DNA of 64,000 bases from Calliopum simillimum (Eukaryota; Arthropoda; Insecta; Diptera; Lauxaniidae). Positions 49,055-60,705 of this stretch are shown in pieces; the first letter of the stretch is position 1, and each line of letters opens with the position of its first letter. The DNA lies in assembly GCA_951812925.1 (NCBI GenBank), contig OX638368.1, positions 5,208,001 through 5,272,000 of the forward strand, given 5' to 3'. A model generated the notes under the pieces. That model ran no database searches. It saw only the letters and a program-made list of their open reading frames with translations, and was not told the DNA's origin. A program made the position numbers and the translations under genes.

Positions 49055-50207
49055 CCGCCCAATTCCCAATTCCACTTTCACGTGAAAGTGGGTATAAAGT
49101 GGAATGCAAAACTTTTTGAAAAGTCGGCATTATGCTACGACTTTTCAATTAATTTTGCTTTTTTAAAGCGGTTTTTCCGATCAAATTGAAAAAAAAAATA
49201 CACACGTATAAGCTCCGGAGTTTTTCCCTTTTTTAGCGAGAAATTCGAATTTTTATTGCCAATGTAATATTATTAATATTGCTGGAATAAAAAACTCTAA
49301 CTAAAAAAATATTTTTTCCGATGACAAGTAAAAAGTCGGCAAATTGGCATTTTCGAAGTCAGTGTTTGTGTGAATTGTTTGACATTTCATTATATCATGG
49401 TGTTAGTAAGAATAGTTCGAAAACAGGATGCCACCTGATTTTATTTCTTAAATTGCAATAGAACATCTAATTAACCCAATAAAATGCACTGAGTATGAAA
49501 AAAAACTTTCTGAAATTCCTTCAAATCAGAGGCAAACCCATAATTTGGCGTCTCGCCTAATACATTATTTTGACAGACAAAATTGCGAGCAGTTATAATT
49601 TCGAGTGCATTGCAGCAGCCGTTTTTAACGTGGGTCTTTCGTTTTGTCCGCGATCGAGTACAGACGTACTCTCGTGTGTAATCGTCCGCGCGTGTCTTAA
49701 AGTTAGACCCGTTACACGTGTTTTTTTTTAAAAGGCGCGTGTATCGTACATAATCTAATTATAGGTTAAAAGAAAAAATCAATTTCGTTAATATAAAATA
49801 AATTTTTATAATCGTATAATATAAAGCTATTCTATAAGTCTGTAAAGACGCTTCGCTGAGAGCTATGATAAAAACCTAGTGTTTACGGCAGCTCTCTTTT
49901 TAGGGACCTATGTTACTCGTAATGAGTAACATATTCGAAGAAGAAGAAGAAGAAGTTGTTAACGTGAAACTCAATTAAAGTTAATAAATTTAAAAAAAAG
50001 CATTTTTATTAATTTTTATTCATAAATCTTGTTTACTTGTGTGTATTTTTTAACTGACAGCGAAAAAGTTTGCATTTCTACTGTGAAAAGTTAAACGTCT
50101 TGAACAGTCGTTGAATAGGCTTCACATCCACATCGAAAATAAAAAGTAATCAACAAGTCTTCGAAATTAAAAGTAATTGAAATTACATGGATAACGGAAC
50201 AGGCCGG
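49055..50207. mobile_element. CCG-ended TIR element, copy 2, with nested insertion
   Basis: The body is homologous to 38779-39587. Ends are CCGCCCAATTCCCAATTCC and, inverted, CCGGCCTGTTCCGTTATCC. TAT flanks both sides. A 322-bp foreign element with its own target duplication is inserted at 49633-49954. The host DNA is the GTGCCACGCC repeat. Confidence 0.85.
49633..49954 (+). mobile_element. 322-bp SINE-like retroelement with (GAA)n tail
   Basis: The element begins GGTCTTTCGTTTTGTCCGCG and ends in a (GAA)5-6 tail at 49938-49954. It is flanked by a 12-bp duplication with one mismatch (GTTTTTAACGTG at 49621-49632, GTTGTTAACGTG at 49955-49966), as expected for target-primed reverse transcription. 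The homologous position in copy 1 (about 39345) is empty. The head has CGAGTACAGACGTAC, reminiscent of the internal downstream promoter element of insect LINEs. No ORF. Confidence 0.8.
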
Positions 50208-50430
50208 TATATCTCTAAAAATATTTAACAGAAATGGATGAGATTTGGTATATGTATGTATTAAGAGTACCGAGACAAATAATGTCCATTGAATAAATGG
50301 GTGGTGCCACGCCTTATTTTTGAAAGTATTTAACGGATAAAGCTGAGATTTGGGACATATATAAATTGCGTCGGAACAATTTACATCCTTTAAAAAAATT
50401 GGTGATGCCCCGCCCCCAGTACAAGACAAG

Positions 50431-51119
50431 GTGTAGCAACGCACACCGGGAAACAAATTTACAATTTTAGCTCGTATAAGAAGATATTCAGTCTCCATTT
50501 ATGCAAGTCCACCCACCATTCGCTCGAACACAGAAATCTAAATCCAACTCTGATGCACTAAAATGTTGAGAAAAACTAAAAACGGGACTGTTTCCGGGAT
50601 CGATTGCACTTAGATAAAAAACACAGGCACAAAAGAAAAAGTCAAGACCAATAGGGTACACCCCCAGGCTCCATGTATTAGGGACGCTGAGCCCGAAAAT
50701 CATATTTTTAGAAAAAAAATTTGGTTTTCCCGCTAGCGCCCCCTTAATATCCCTCAATACAAAAAATGAGATCATGAAGCGTTTTTTTTTTTTTTGTAAT
50801 TTTTTGTAAAAAAAATTATTCTTGTGTTTTATACCTTTCCAAAATAAATCTGAACATCAAAAACCGTTTAGAAAATTTCAAAATATGAACCATTTTCCAA
50901 AACTTTTTTTGCCTTTATTTGCCGATTTCATAATTTTTTAACTTATCATGCCTTTTAATTATTACCCGACCTTAATTTAACTTTTCTTATAAATTTTTTA
51001 TTTAAAACTCCCAATTTTCCCGCAAAATCTTCAACGCTGCTTTACTCAACATCAGATTATCGTATGTCTTATTAATAAATGAGTATATGTTATACTTAAG
51101 TCTTCACACTACATCACCA
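50431..51119. other. 3' flank of gene D
   Basis: No gene supported. On the minus strand AATAAA lies at 50997-51002, 118 bases after the gene D stop, and may be its polyadenylation signal. Confidence 0.4.
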
Positions 51120-52285
51120 TCAAATAGTCTTTTCCGGATGCAAAAACCATGTTATCAAACTTATCGGGCATTTCTGACTAAATTCCTGTTCACAAAACGC
51201 AACGTTTCCACTCATAGCATGACCATATTCGTCGTTGCTGCTGTGATGCATAGGCAGCCTATAAGTTGGATATATCTTAATCAGGATCAAAAGCACCAAG
51301 GAATAAGCAACGAGCAACTTACGTAAATACAACACGTATCATATCCTGCAGCATTGAATAACCGAGTGGCATCAGTAAACGTTCACAGTCACAGATTGTA
51401 CGCAAAATGCAGGCAGTCATATTGACGCCAAAACTGAAATTGTGCCAAAGAAGGGACAAGCGTTAACTTCAACAAAGAACCGTTTTCAGAATGACCAACT
51501 TACATGCTGCCAAAGCCCTCCAAACTACGAAACAAATGCCTGCGCTCACGATGTCCATGATAAAGACGCAAGTCTTTACTATCTGTATACGTATACTGTG
51601 GCCGATGATGACTTTTTTGTTCTTGCAACGTTGACCAATACCGACGTTGTGAACTTGGCTTTGACATTCGTTGCGTCCACTTGGCGGCATGCGGTGCCAG
51701 TGGATAATTATATTGTCTCGCTGGCGTCCAATTATACTTACCATACTTTGCGTATTTCGACCAATATGCCGGATTATTGTATTTTGCATTTGCCACCACC
51801 GAACGCACTGCTGCTCCATCATCATCAATGCGGTGCACTTTCATCGGCTTAGGAGCCGGCATCGCTTTATAGCGTATCTCCGTACCAGGTATATAAACGT
51901 AAATTGGTTTTGTCGGTCCAGCCGGCTTTGGTGTGGTTGTAGTACGCGGACGTAGCGCCTTTGGTACCCAATCACTTCGTTTTGTTATGGACTCGTAGTA
52001 GGTTGCAGCTTCATATGCAAAACTCATGCCACGCGGATACATCGAGAGTAGGCGTTTACTGAAATTGGCCGTGAATTTAATGTTGCCACCAGGTGGTAAA
52101 AGCAGAAAACGTTTTTTGCGTGAAAATACACGTCCTACGATCGGCAGCAGCGTACTCTGCCGTTTTGATGGTAATGTCTTCAGTTTACTACAGCAGTTGG
52201 AGTCCTCCACACTAAAATTGCTTCCACCACTGGTGTGTGCCAAGAGAGACCAAAGCAAATGGAAGTGCAAAATTTGTAGCTTCAT
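51120..52285 (-). CDS. DM4/12 family protein, gene D (3 exons, 343 aa)
   Basis: Minus-strand exons are 52285-51504, 51433-51323 and 51258-51120, with GTAAGT donors and two phase-2 introns at the same positions as gene C. The joined frame is 1032 bases. The start is the inner Met (MKLQILHFHLLWSLLAH), which matches gene C and gives a signal peptide; the open frame could extend 15 codons upstream to 52330. RKKR at 56-59 precedes FLLLPPGGNIKF. The PTKPIYVYIPGTEIRYKA segment matches gene C. The Cys module is ACILRTICDCERLLMPLGYS in exon 2 and FCEQEFSQKC in exon 3. It is clearly paralogous to C but much more diverged than E is. Plus-strand frames over it are antisense shadows. Confidence 0.9.
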
Positions 52286-53389
52286 TGCGTCGTCGGGTGT
52301 TGTTATTTCTTCTTCGCGTCTACGGTTCAATTGAAAGGTAAATCTTGTAGTTGCATGATTTTATCTGAAGCATTCTATGGAATAATTGATTTATTCTGAA
52401 TTTATTGTCATTTGTTTAGGCAAGAAATTAGAACGATCGGTTTTTGAATAAATTTAAAAGTTGAGAAATTCGCTGTATCTTTATCTTTCTTTAAGTCATG
52501 ATGTATGTACATATGTTGATGATATATTTATTAGGTAGATTAATTCAAGAGCTATGCATGTCTGTTGTTGTTGCTACAATTAATATGCAAATTTTTTAAC
52601 TTTTTTTAATATTTTCGAGATTATCAATATATTTCGCACATATAGTATATTTCGGACATATCTAGGTTTTTTTTTACTTTTTCAACCTTTTTCGGTTTTC
52701 ACAACGTTTTCAGAACTTCTTGGTTTTGTTAAAGTTTACGATTCTTCCAATTTTTTTCAACCTTTTTTGACTTCTACAATATTTTTCGGTTCTCTTCAAT
52801 GATTGCTGGTCTAATTTTCTGAAAAACTGTCACACGAGCAAAACTTGGGGGGGTAGTCATCGATGAAAGTATGGTGACTACAATTATTCTTTACTTCAAA
52901 ACGAAAACGAGCGGGATGAACTAACTGTTGAATAAAAATTCGCCAAGTGGACCCATGATTTTCGATCTGATTGAAAATTAAAGTATAATTTTACTGAAAA
53001 CTTAATTTCTCGTAAACTTCTTATTGAACGTTTTTAAAAATTGAGTGGGATGGTAGAAAACAAATACGATCAACGATAAAAATCATAATTAGAACGCATT
53101 TGTGTTAGTAGTTGCTATATTTTTATTGGTTTACTATGAACAAATGCTCACTTGACCCGGTTCTCTTCACGATAATTTAAAATTTCCTCCAGAAACCAGC
53201 CCTGAAGTTCGATGATAAAGAATCCATTTAAACATTTTTGTGCCCGTCCTTTTGGTAAATGATATTAAAAAATGTTTGGCATCGCCCACAGAGTTTTAAT
53301 GAGATTCTTGTTTTGGAAATAGTAACAATTTTTAACTTGCAAATACTTTTAATACTACAATAACATCAAACAATCAGCAAAAACTAAAT
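52286..53389. other. Spacer between D and the C-derived duplicated block
   Basis: It should include the gene D promoter. 52670-52800 contains a short remnant of the TTTTTCAACCTTTTT / TATTTTTCGGTT array type seen at 16990-17645. No gene. Confidence 0.4.
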
Positions 53390-53527
53390 GAAATCGGGGG
53401 AAAAGATGTAGCAACTCCCATGCAAGCAAATTTTTCAAAATGCTGTAGTGCGTTCTTTGAGCTTGCTAGATTGGATAACAGGTTGTGCGATAAAAGATTT
53501 TCGAATATAAAAGATTTCAGTGAACTT

Positions 53528-54057
53528 TTTTTTTTTTGTTGTTTTGAACAGATAATGATTTACATTAACTAGCTACCAAAAATCACGTGTCAACACTTGA
53601 CAAATTTCACAGAGCCCGGTGATAAACATACGATCGCGCTTGCTACTTCGGTTGAAACTCGCCAAAAAAGCTTGCATCCGAAGGCGCTTTGCAAGAAAAG
53701 TATAATATCAACGACTTACAAACAGCGGGGCGATGTAAGTGTAACAGGGAAAAAAACAAAAAATTAGAACTTTGCATATGCTGCATTGAATTTTTGCTAT
53801 GATTCTCGTCTAATCTATGCAAAAAATGAATAAAGCATGCTTGGTCGAGTTCTTGGTTTGTAGGTGAAATCGACTGAAGATCCCATATGGTTATGGGTGA
53901 AACGCGTATCGAAAACCAACCTACCAACAAAATTTTTTGGTTTTTTTACCTATGCATTTTGCCTTGTTTTTGTAATGTTGTTGTTTTTACTCAAAAACAC
54001 AGAACAGTAAGCTCACACTACAAAACACTTGACACGTGATTTTTGGTAGCTAGTTAA
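53528..54057 (-). mobile_element. Oligo(A)-tailed retrocopy with internal terminal inverted repeats
   Basis: TTTCAGTGAACTT occurs on both sides (53515-53527 and 54058-54070). The equivalent unduplicated site is in the gene C block at ~25137. Read on the minus strand, the insert ends AAAACAACAAAAAAAAAAAA, so it was retroposed. Its body starts and ends with inverted copies of TTAACTAGCTACCAAAAATC (continuing ACGTGTCAA) at 54057-54029 and 53565-53593. No ORF with a recognisable domain. Confidence 0.75.
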
Positions 54058-55035
54058 TTTCAGTGAACTTACAAAACTAAAATTCATTTACATATTTTCA
54101 AAAATATAGGCCTGCTTTTCTGCCTTCTTTTAGAAGCGAGAGCACCAGGCGCCCAATGACATCATGTGTAAAAAAGAAAGGGAGGAAGAAGGGAAGACAG
54201 CAGGCCTACTGGCACTCAAAGAAGGCCTAATATCATGTCTATTTAACTGTTCTTTCTCCTACTGGGTTAGATGTCGACTCTTTTTACTCATACATATGTA
54301 TAAGCTCGAAAAAACTTATCAAACAAATCCAAAACATGTTCGTAAATGTGTAAAATTTTTCATATCAGTTCTCTATAATCTCTCCACATAATAATATCTT
54401 TCCATGCAATGAAACCATTTTGCTTCCTCGTAGGCTTATTGGGATTCATTATCCAATTGAGTAAACTTATTGGACATTTCTGATGAAATTGTTGTTCACA
54501 ACCCTCTGCGTCAGCGCCGCCCAAAGCATGCGTATATTCATCATTAGTACTATGATGAACTGGCATTCTAAAGAAAAAAATAATGTAAATAAAATCCACT
54601 TAAAGATGGATTAAATGAAAATAACTTACGTTAAAATAGCACTCATCATCTCCTGCAACATGGAATGACCCGGCGGCAGTAATAAACTTTTGGACTCACA
54701 AATAGTACGTAGTTTGCAAGCTTTCATGTCATAGCCCAAGCTGAATAAACCAAATTTGAAGGATGTATCTGATCAAAGTCTTCGTAATGACTACGATCCT
54801 CCTTCTTACTCACATTTTGCTAAAGCCTTCAAATTTTTCAAAAAGCTGCCTACGATCGCGATGTCCATAATAATGCTGCCAAGATGGTGGTGAGTAAGTT
54901 TCCACATCATAATATTCCGGTGTCCAGTCGTCGTCCAATCGCTGTTGATAATCATTGCTCTCAAAATTCACATATTGCTGCCAGTTTATGGGGTCAGCGT
55001 AATAAATTTTCAATGAAAGTATAATCCACCCATTG

Positions 55036-56472
55036 CACTATAGGTCAAAAGGCACACTTTTTTGGCCAAAATTCAATTTTCACAAGTATTGCTATTGAAA
55101 TTTTGTTGATGGAGTGTAACGGAAAATACTTCAATACAATAAAAAATGTTTTTTGTTTTCGAATAAAATAATTTTCCGTTCCTCAGCGATGTGTCCAAGT
55201 TGATGCATTTGCATTTTACTGAGATAACTCAAAAAAGTCGTGATTTTAGCTCTTTTCTTCAATCAATAAAAAGTAATTAAAATAATTTGTTTTTTTCTAA
55301 AATATAAATGAATAAAATTGATGATGTTATATATAATGTAATTTAGGTCAAAACATTAAAATATATTTTGGCTTTCTGTGGAAAAATCTAATATTCAAAT
55401 TAGACCCCTGACTTTTAATTTTTTTTAAATTTTGAACTTCGTCTAAGCTTTTAAAATTTTGTTGGAATTTGTTAGTCCTAAGAAACTCGTAACTGGTAAG
55501 ACGTTGCTATTGTTAATGTTATTTAGAAATATAGACGCCCGATTTTGCACGTTTTTTTTTTTAATGAATTTTTTCGTCAGGTAACTTTTCTTGCATAATT
55601 CCGATTTATTCGAAATCTGGTTGCAAAAGACAGACAAAAAAGGAAACGAAGAAGCTGTTTTTCAATTTCTTATTAGAAAATACTGAAGATACTACTAATT
55701 CAAGTAACTTGGGTAAAAATGCGCATAACTTTTGCATTAGGTTTTTCGAAAAATAGAGATATTTGTGGTTAATATACGAAAAATAAGTAGTTTTGTTACT
55801 TTTGAGGTTAGTTGTAGACTGCACAAAATTTTTTTTATTTTTTTTGCATATTTCATCACTGAGTACCTCTTTTTACCTTCAAAATGAGCTCATAAAAAGT
55901 GCCAAACAATACTTACTTCAAAAGTAATTGCAGATTTAAGATGATATCATGAAATCCAAAGTTGTGTCGTTTTACCCGTTTTATGGGATTTCAAGATGTC
56001 ATGACATGTCATCTTAAATCGGCCATAACTTTTAAAGGAAGTATTGTATGGCATTTAAGGACTCATTTTGAAGAAATATAATAGAACTACGTGATACATT
56101 TGGTAAAAAAATAATGAAAATTTTGTGCAGTTTGCATCGAACCTCAAAAATAGCCAAAATAGCCATTTTCCATGAGTTTGACCTAAAATTTCTCCAAATC
56201 CTAAAGTGGTGGGTCAGTTCTGACCTCGGATTCGGATTCAACGCATAGAGTTACTTTGGAAATGCTTAAAAACAAAACCTTGTTGGTATATGTTATTTAT
56301 TTAGAGAATTTATTACGTGCCATTTTTGACCCGGTAGTCCAAGGGTTAAGATTTTTTTCAGAATTGTTATTTGGCCTACAGTCAACATAAAGACTACATT
56401 TGCAGTCGGTATCCACGATAATAAGGACGTTATGAATTTTAGCCGAAAAAATGTGCCTTTTAACCTATAGTG
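55036..56472. mobile_element. 1.44-kb CAC-ended TIR element with 5-bp duplication (Transib-like ends)
   Basis: Inserted in exon 1 of pseudogene E; CATTG flanks both sides (55031-55035, 56473-56477) and occurs once at the empty site in gene C. Ends start CACTATAGGTCAAAAGGCAC and, inverted, CACTATAGGTTAAAAGGCAC, continuing ~40 bp. A CAC start and 5-bp duplication recall the Transib superfamily. A second large inverted repeat (about 55870-56075, around AAGATGATATCATGAAATCC) occupies the middle. No transposase, so non-autonomous. Confidence 0.85.
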
Positions 56473-56570
56473 CATTGGAGTGCTGTTCCACTAACATCAT
56501 CAATGCTTTGGACTTTTCGTGGCCTCGTTACATGCACCGCCTTGTAGCGCAATCCAATACCAGGTATATA

Positions 56571-56994
56571 TCTATATATTAATACGCAAGACAAAAACTT
56601 GTCCATCTTTTTTTACTTTGTTAGAAATTGAGTACAACTTCAAATTATACACTATTAGCAAGGTATTTGTGTGTCGATGTGCACAAAGTTAAAATTATGT
56701 CGATATTTTGACTTTAAACCAGGCAAAATTAAAAACAAGTTTTTCAATATTAACAACAACGAAATTTACGGTGACACAGAGCTGAAAAAATGACAAAGAG
56801 AGAGATAGAAAGCATAGAACTGACTTCATGTTTTTTATTTTATTTATATTTTGCTTGAATTATACAAGGTATGATAAATGTGCTTTTCTATTTCGTACCA
56901 AATAGCATAAAAATGTACTGAAAGTGTCCAAAAAGTACCAAAATTATATAATACATTTGTTTGTGGTCGAATTTTACCCACTGGGCGATTCTAG
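56571..56994 (+). mobile_element. Helitron-like non-autonomous element (424 bp)
   Basis: It begins TCTATATATTAATACGCAAG and ends GGGCGATTCTAG followed by T. Left flank ends in A. No target duplication is seen; the gene C empty site (CCAGGTATATAAACG) equals left plus right flanks apart from one TA unit. TC start, CTAG end and A/T insertion fit Helitrons. The 3' hairpin is weak (CCCACTGGG). A second copy lacks the 3' end at 59000-59375. Confidence 0.7.
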
Positions 56995-57171
56995 TAAACG
57001 GCATAATTGGCGTTGTATGTCATTTCGGCTTGGATGTAGTTGTTGTAGATGGACGCAAAAATTTTAGTAACAAATCGCTGGGTTGTGCGAAACCTTCATA
57101 GTTTTTTGCGTTATTTCCTACCAATCATACTTTTCTTTCAAAGTCTTATCTACTTACATTTCTAAGTACAT

Positions 57172-57314
57172 GCAAAAGTAAAGTTATAAAATGAATGTGT
57201 CATAACTTTCGTAAATAACTTCATATATCATTGTGCTTCGCCATTTATGATATGCCGCAATCCAAAACGTCCTAAAATAACGGCAATAAATTCATATCAT
57301 GACATTATTTGTGC
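57172..57314. mobile_element. Short MITE (GCAAAAGTAA ends)
   Basis: GCAAAAGTAAAGTTATAAAA on the left and, inverted, GCACAAATAATGTCATGATA on the right. Related to 62488-62599 and to partial copies at 18955, 26860 and 45960. Confidence 0.6.
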
Positions 57315-57345
57315 CCTCTTGCTGTGCGTTTTTCGAAATAAAGGA

Positions 57346-57703
57346 TGTCCCATAATTCACAAAAGATTTGAATTAAATAGAAAACACATTTTTTCAAATG
57401 TTTATATATTTTTTTTATTGTAACACAAAGAACATAGTTAAAAGTTATGCAAAAAATAGCGCATTGAGCTCAAGGCCTTCACTGCTTAGCTGGCACAAAC
57501 GCACTCTTTAGTTGAAATTTTCCATCATGACCATTTCGCATAAATGTGGTCGTATTTCATACAAACACCCCAAATTTCCTTTTTCAATATATTTTTACAA
57601 ATTTTTGGATTGTTTGCTATCAAAGTGTTAGCTGCTTTTTGGCTGGCATTACTTTAGCGCACAAATGATGGCAAGTTTAAATCTTGCGTGAATTATGGGA
57701 CAT
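57346..57703. mobile_element. MITE with GGATGTCCCATAATTCAC ends
   Basis: GGATGTCCCATAATTCAC at the left and GTGAATTATGGGACATCC at the right are exact inverted 18-mers. The body shares CTTAGCTGGCACA and GCATAAATGTGG with the inverted copy at 62111-62453. Confidence 0.8.
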
Positions 57704-58999
57704 CCGCAAAGTCAAACAAAACAAAATTTTTTTACTTTTTAAAAAACAGTTCTACTGTGCTTTTATAAATATAAAATCTTTAAATTTTGCTTTTGTTTTC
57801 CACCGATTAACAATTTTCAACAACAAAAATTGTTTGGTTTATTTACTTATACTTCCATATGTATGTTTATTTATTTATTTATTTAAGTGTGTACTAAGGC
57901 TTAATCTGTTATTACGTTCTACACATTATATCTAGTGACTTGACAGTTTGATCACATGACTAAAAAATTTGAAAGAACCACATCGTCCGAACCATCACCA
58001 ATCTTAATTTGCAATAGAAAATGGTACAAAAATTCGTATTAAGCAAGCAAAAAGCTAAATGTCTACTGTGGTCCATTTTTGTAAAGCATTGAATTTATTT
58101 TTTATAAGGCTGCTCATATTCCAATTATGATAATTCAGAACCAAATTTGAGCCGAAACGGTCTATATTTAGAGGTCGCTAAAGAGTCTTAAAAGTGACAA
58201 AAAACTAAGTTTTTTTTTCAACATATTTCGTGTTTTTACGCCATATAATTAGTTAAAATTTAAGTAAAGTTTTCTCAAAATTGGCAAGTCATGGAGCAAT
58301 TTTGCGCCGGATTCGGACTCTGCAACAAAAACTACATCTGAATAGATCGTAAAAGATAGCTCGTGTAATCGAAGATGAATAATGAGCAACCATAGTTTTC
58401 TGTCGTTGGATTTTTAGCCGCTTATGATGGATTGGGTTCTCTTAATTACAAAAATATCAGGATCCTGAGTTATTCTTGTTCAGAAATGCAAAAATCACTT
58501 AAAGCTACAATATATAACAAAAACAGTAATTAGTATTATTAATTTTTGTCAATGGATTGATACTTCCTGTTCCACCTGCTCCATATTAAAATTATTTATG
58601 GTTATAATTGAAAAATGTATTGATTTTGAGCATCATATGATCAAAGAGTTCATTTACTTTACTCTTTTGTTGGCACTTTTTCACATATGGCCAAAATAGT
58701 TTCTACTTTTCAGTCAAGCGTGTGACTTGTTTTTAATTATGTCTATTAATTAGTATCGTCTCAAAATTATATACAGTTTAATAATACTAAGCAACAAAAT
58801 ATTTATTTTAAGTTGAATTTCCAAGGGATTAGAAGAATCAATTTTTGAGTCGAAATCCAAAAAAATATTTTTCTGTATACAATGCAGTCCTCCATGCAAC
58901 GGAACGACATTTCCACAGTTTTGGTTTGATTTTCATAAAATTTATCATACTGGTGCATTTTTTCATGTTGTTTTCAAAAATAAAATTATTTGCAACAAA
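57704..58999. other. Intergenic AT-rich DNA
   Basis: No supported gene; short open frames at 57684-57935 and 58838-59048 lack domains. Confidence 0.4.
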
Positions 59000-59375
59000 T
59001 TTATATATTAAAACGCAAAACAAAAACTTGTTCATCTTACTATGTTAGAAATGGAGTACCACTTTTAAATTGTACACCATTAGAAAGGTATTAATGTGTA
59101 GATGTGCACAAAGTTAAGATTTTGTTAATATTTTGACTTTAAAGCCAAGTAAAATTAAATAAAAGTTTTTCAAGGGATAAAGCACAAAGAGAAAGACAAA
59201 AAGTATGGCACTGGTTTCATATTTTTTGTTTTGTTTATATTTTGCTTGAATTATACCAGGGATGATAAATGAGCTTTCTGTTTTGTACCAAATAGCAAAG
59301 CAAAAGTACTAAAAGTGTTCAAAAAGTACCAAAGTTATATAATACATTTGTGGTCGAATTTTGGATACTGTATGG
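59000..59375 (+). mobile_element. Helitron-like element, second copy
   Basis: TTTATATATTAAAACGCAAA, GATGTGCACAAAGTTAA, GTTTATATTTTGCTTGAATT and TTGTGGTCGAATTTT run in the same order as 56571-56994. The first base pair TC is TT and the CTAG end is lost. Confidence 0.65.
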
Positions 59376-60705
59376 AAAATATATGAAACTTATAAAAATT
59401 CAAATTCTTTAATTTAACGATGAAAATGCTAGAAAACACTAGTTTAAAGCCAAAATGAACTTCGAATACTATTTTTCATTTTACATGTTAAAAAAATTTA
59501 TTGGGTCACCCTAACCTCTTAGAAAAAACATTTTTTAAAACAAACTCAAAAGATTTCGCAAAGTTCAAGACCTTTAAAGTTGATATATTTTTTTTACTTT
59601 GGCGGCCATTTTAGTACGAAACATATCCTTTTATATTTTTTTTTAAAATCTTTGTTAAATTTCCTTTAATTTGGTTGAACATTTATCATACTAATTTTTT
59701 TAATTGAGGTCAGAAAAAAATACTTTCGCACTTCAGCACTTCGAAATTTAGGCGATACAAGTTTAAGTAAATACAAATAATAAGTATATTCAGATAAATA
59801 TTAAAAAAAGTTCTCACAACTTCTGAGACGCGAATTAAAAGCAAAATCTAAATTATTATCACCAGCAGTTAAAGAATAATAAAGAGTTAAAACTCTAGTT
59901 AAAGGCTCATTCAGAGCATAATTAGTCCTATGTAATTCAATAGCAAACAAGTTAAAATGTCACAACATTCTAGAGTGAAATATTAAAATTAATAATGGAT
60001 AAAAGTAAGGGGCAATAACTTGAGAGTATGAGGATCTGAAAAATCAGAACTATTTCTACAATCAATGGCAAGTAGAGAATAGGCTTTTGGAATAATATAG
60101 TTAATATGCTAAATAAAAGTGAACTTAGAGTCAAAAATGACTCCAAGATCACAATCACAACCGATAAAGGCAAACCAGATAACAAATATACTGTACTTAT
60201 AGAACTTCTCAACTTAGTATAAGATATTGAAAAACATTTTGAGATATTTAACGGAAGGAAGTTTTGTACACTCCAATTAAAAACATTATCCAAATCATTT
60301 TGCTGTAAGATGAAATCATTTAAACTGGAAACTGTACAAAAGAGCTTTAGGTCATCCACATGAAGCAAAAAATAGGCAAAATGAAAACAATTACAAATAT
60401 CATTAATAAAGAGAATAAAAAAAGGGGACCGAAAATACTGTCTTTAGGTTCCCCTGAGGAAGCAATAAACCGATAAGATTTTGCATTACTTATTTGAACA
60501 AAACACATTTTTTAAACCATTTTTAAAGACAGGAGTAATTGACGCAACTTTCCAACTTTGTATGAATTCACCATCTGACAGAGATTTATTAAATATCATT
60601 GAAAAAGGCTGAGACAAAGCAAATGCACACGTATTGAGCAATATATACTAGGTAATATCATCCAAGTCAATCTTTACAGAACTCTTTATTTTAGACATAG
60701 CATTA

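Larger units (their letters stand above)
48470..50430. repeat. Dispersed repeat with GTGCCACGCC-type units
   Basis: GGGCGGTGCCACACCCC- or GTGCCACGCC-like boxes recur at about 48614, 48900, 49022, 50307 and 50402. Each is followed by a GAGATTTGGTACAT-like segment and spaced ~100-130 bp, once the TIR element inserted at 49055-50207 is removed. ATATATAAAAATGAGATTTTG then GACTCGGAAACTAACAGACC at 48770-48830 resembles Helitron-associated 5' sequences common in insects. No intact protein. Confidence 0.5.
53390..57105. repeat. Segmental duplicate of the gene C block (25020-26340)
   Basis: 53390-53527 matches 25020-25140, 54270-54360 matches 25230-25380, and 54360 onward matches gene C in order. Differences are mainly insertions: a 530-bp retrocopy (53528-54057), a ~160-bp segment at 54110-54270, a TIR element (55036-56472) and a Helitron-like element (56571-56994). 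Confidence 0.85.
54420..57105 (-). pseudogene. DM4/12 pseudogene E (duplicate of gene C)
   Basis: Minus-strand remnants: exon 1 pieces 57105-57000, 56572-56478 and 55035-54814, intact-looking exon 2 (54740-54630) and exon 3 (54567-54420). The signal peptide, RQKR site and LPPGG motif are missing, as homology stops at 57105. An in-frame deletion of ~25 codons joins DDDWTP to EYYDVETYSPP. A small change near 55012 breaks the frame next to the TIR insertion. The normal stop TAA is CAA at 54422-54420, extending the frame to 54360. Exon 2 still has MKACKLRTICESKSLLLPPG and exon 3 GCEQQFHQKC, and all splice signals of the last two introns are intact, so decay is recent. Confidence 0.88.

Noticed and set aside
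51442..51852. 136-codon plus-strand frame over gene D
   Set aside because: Antisense shadow; the minus strand carries the DM4/12 motifs and correct splice sites.
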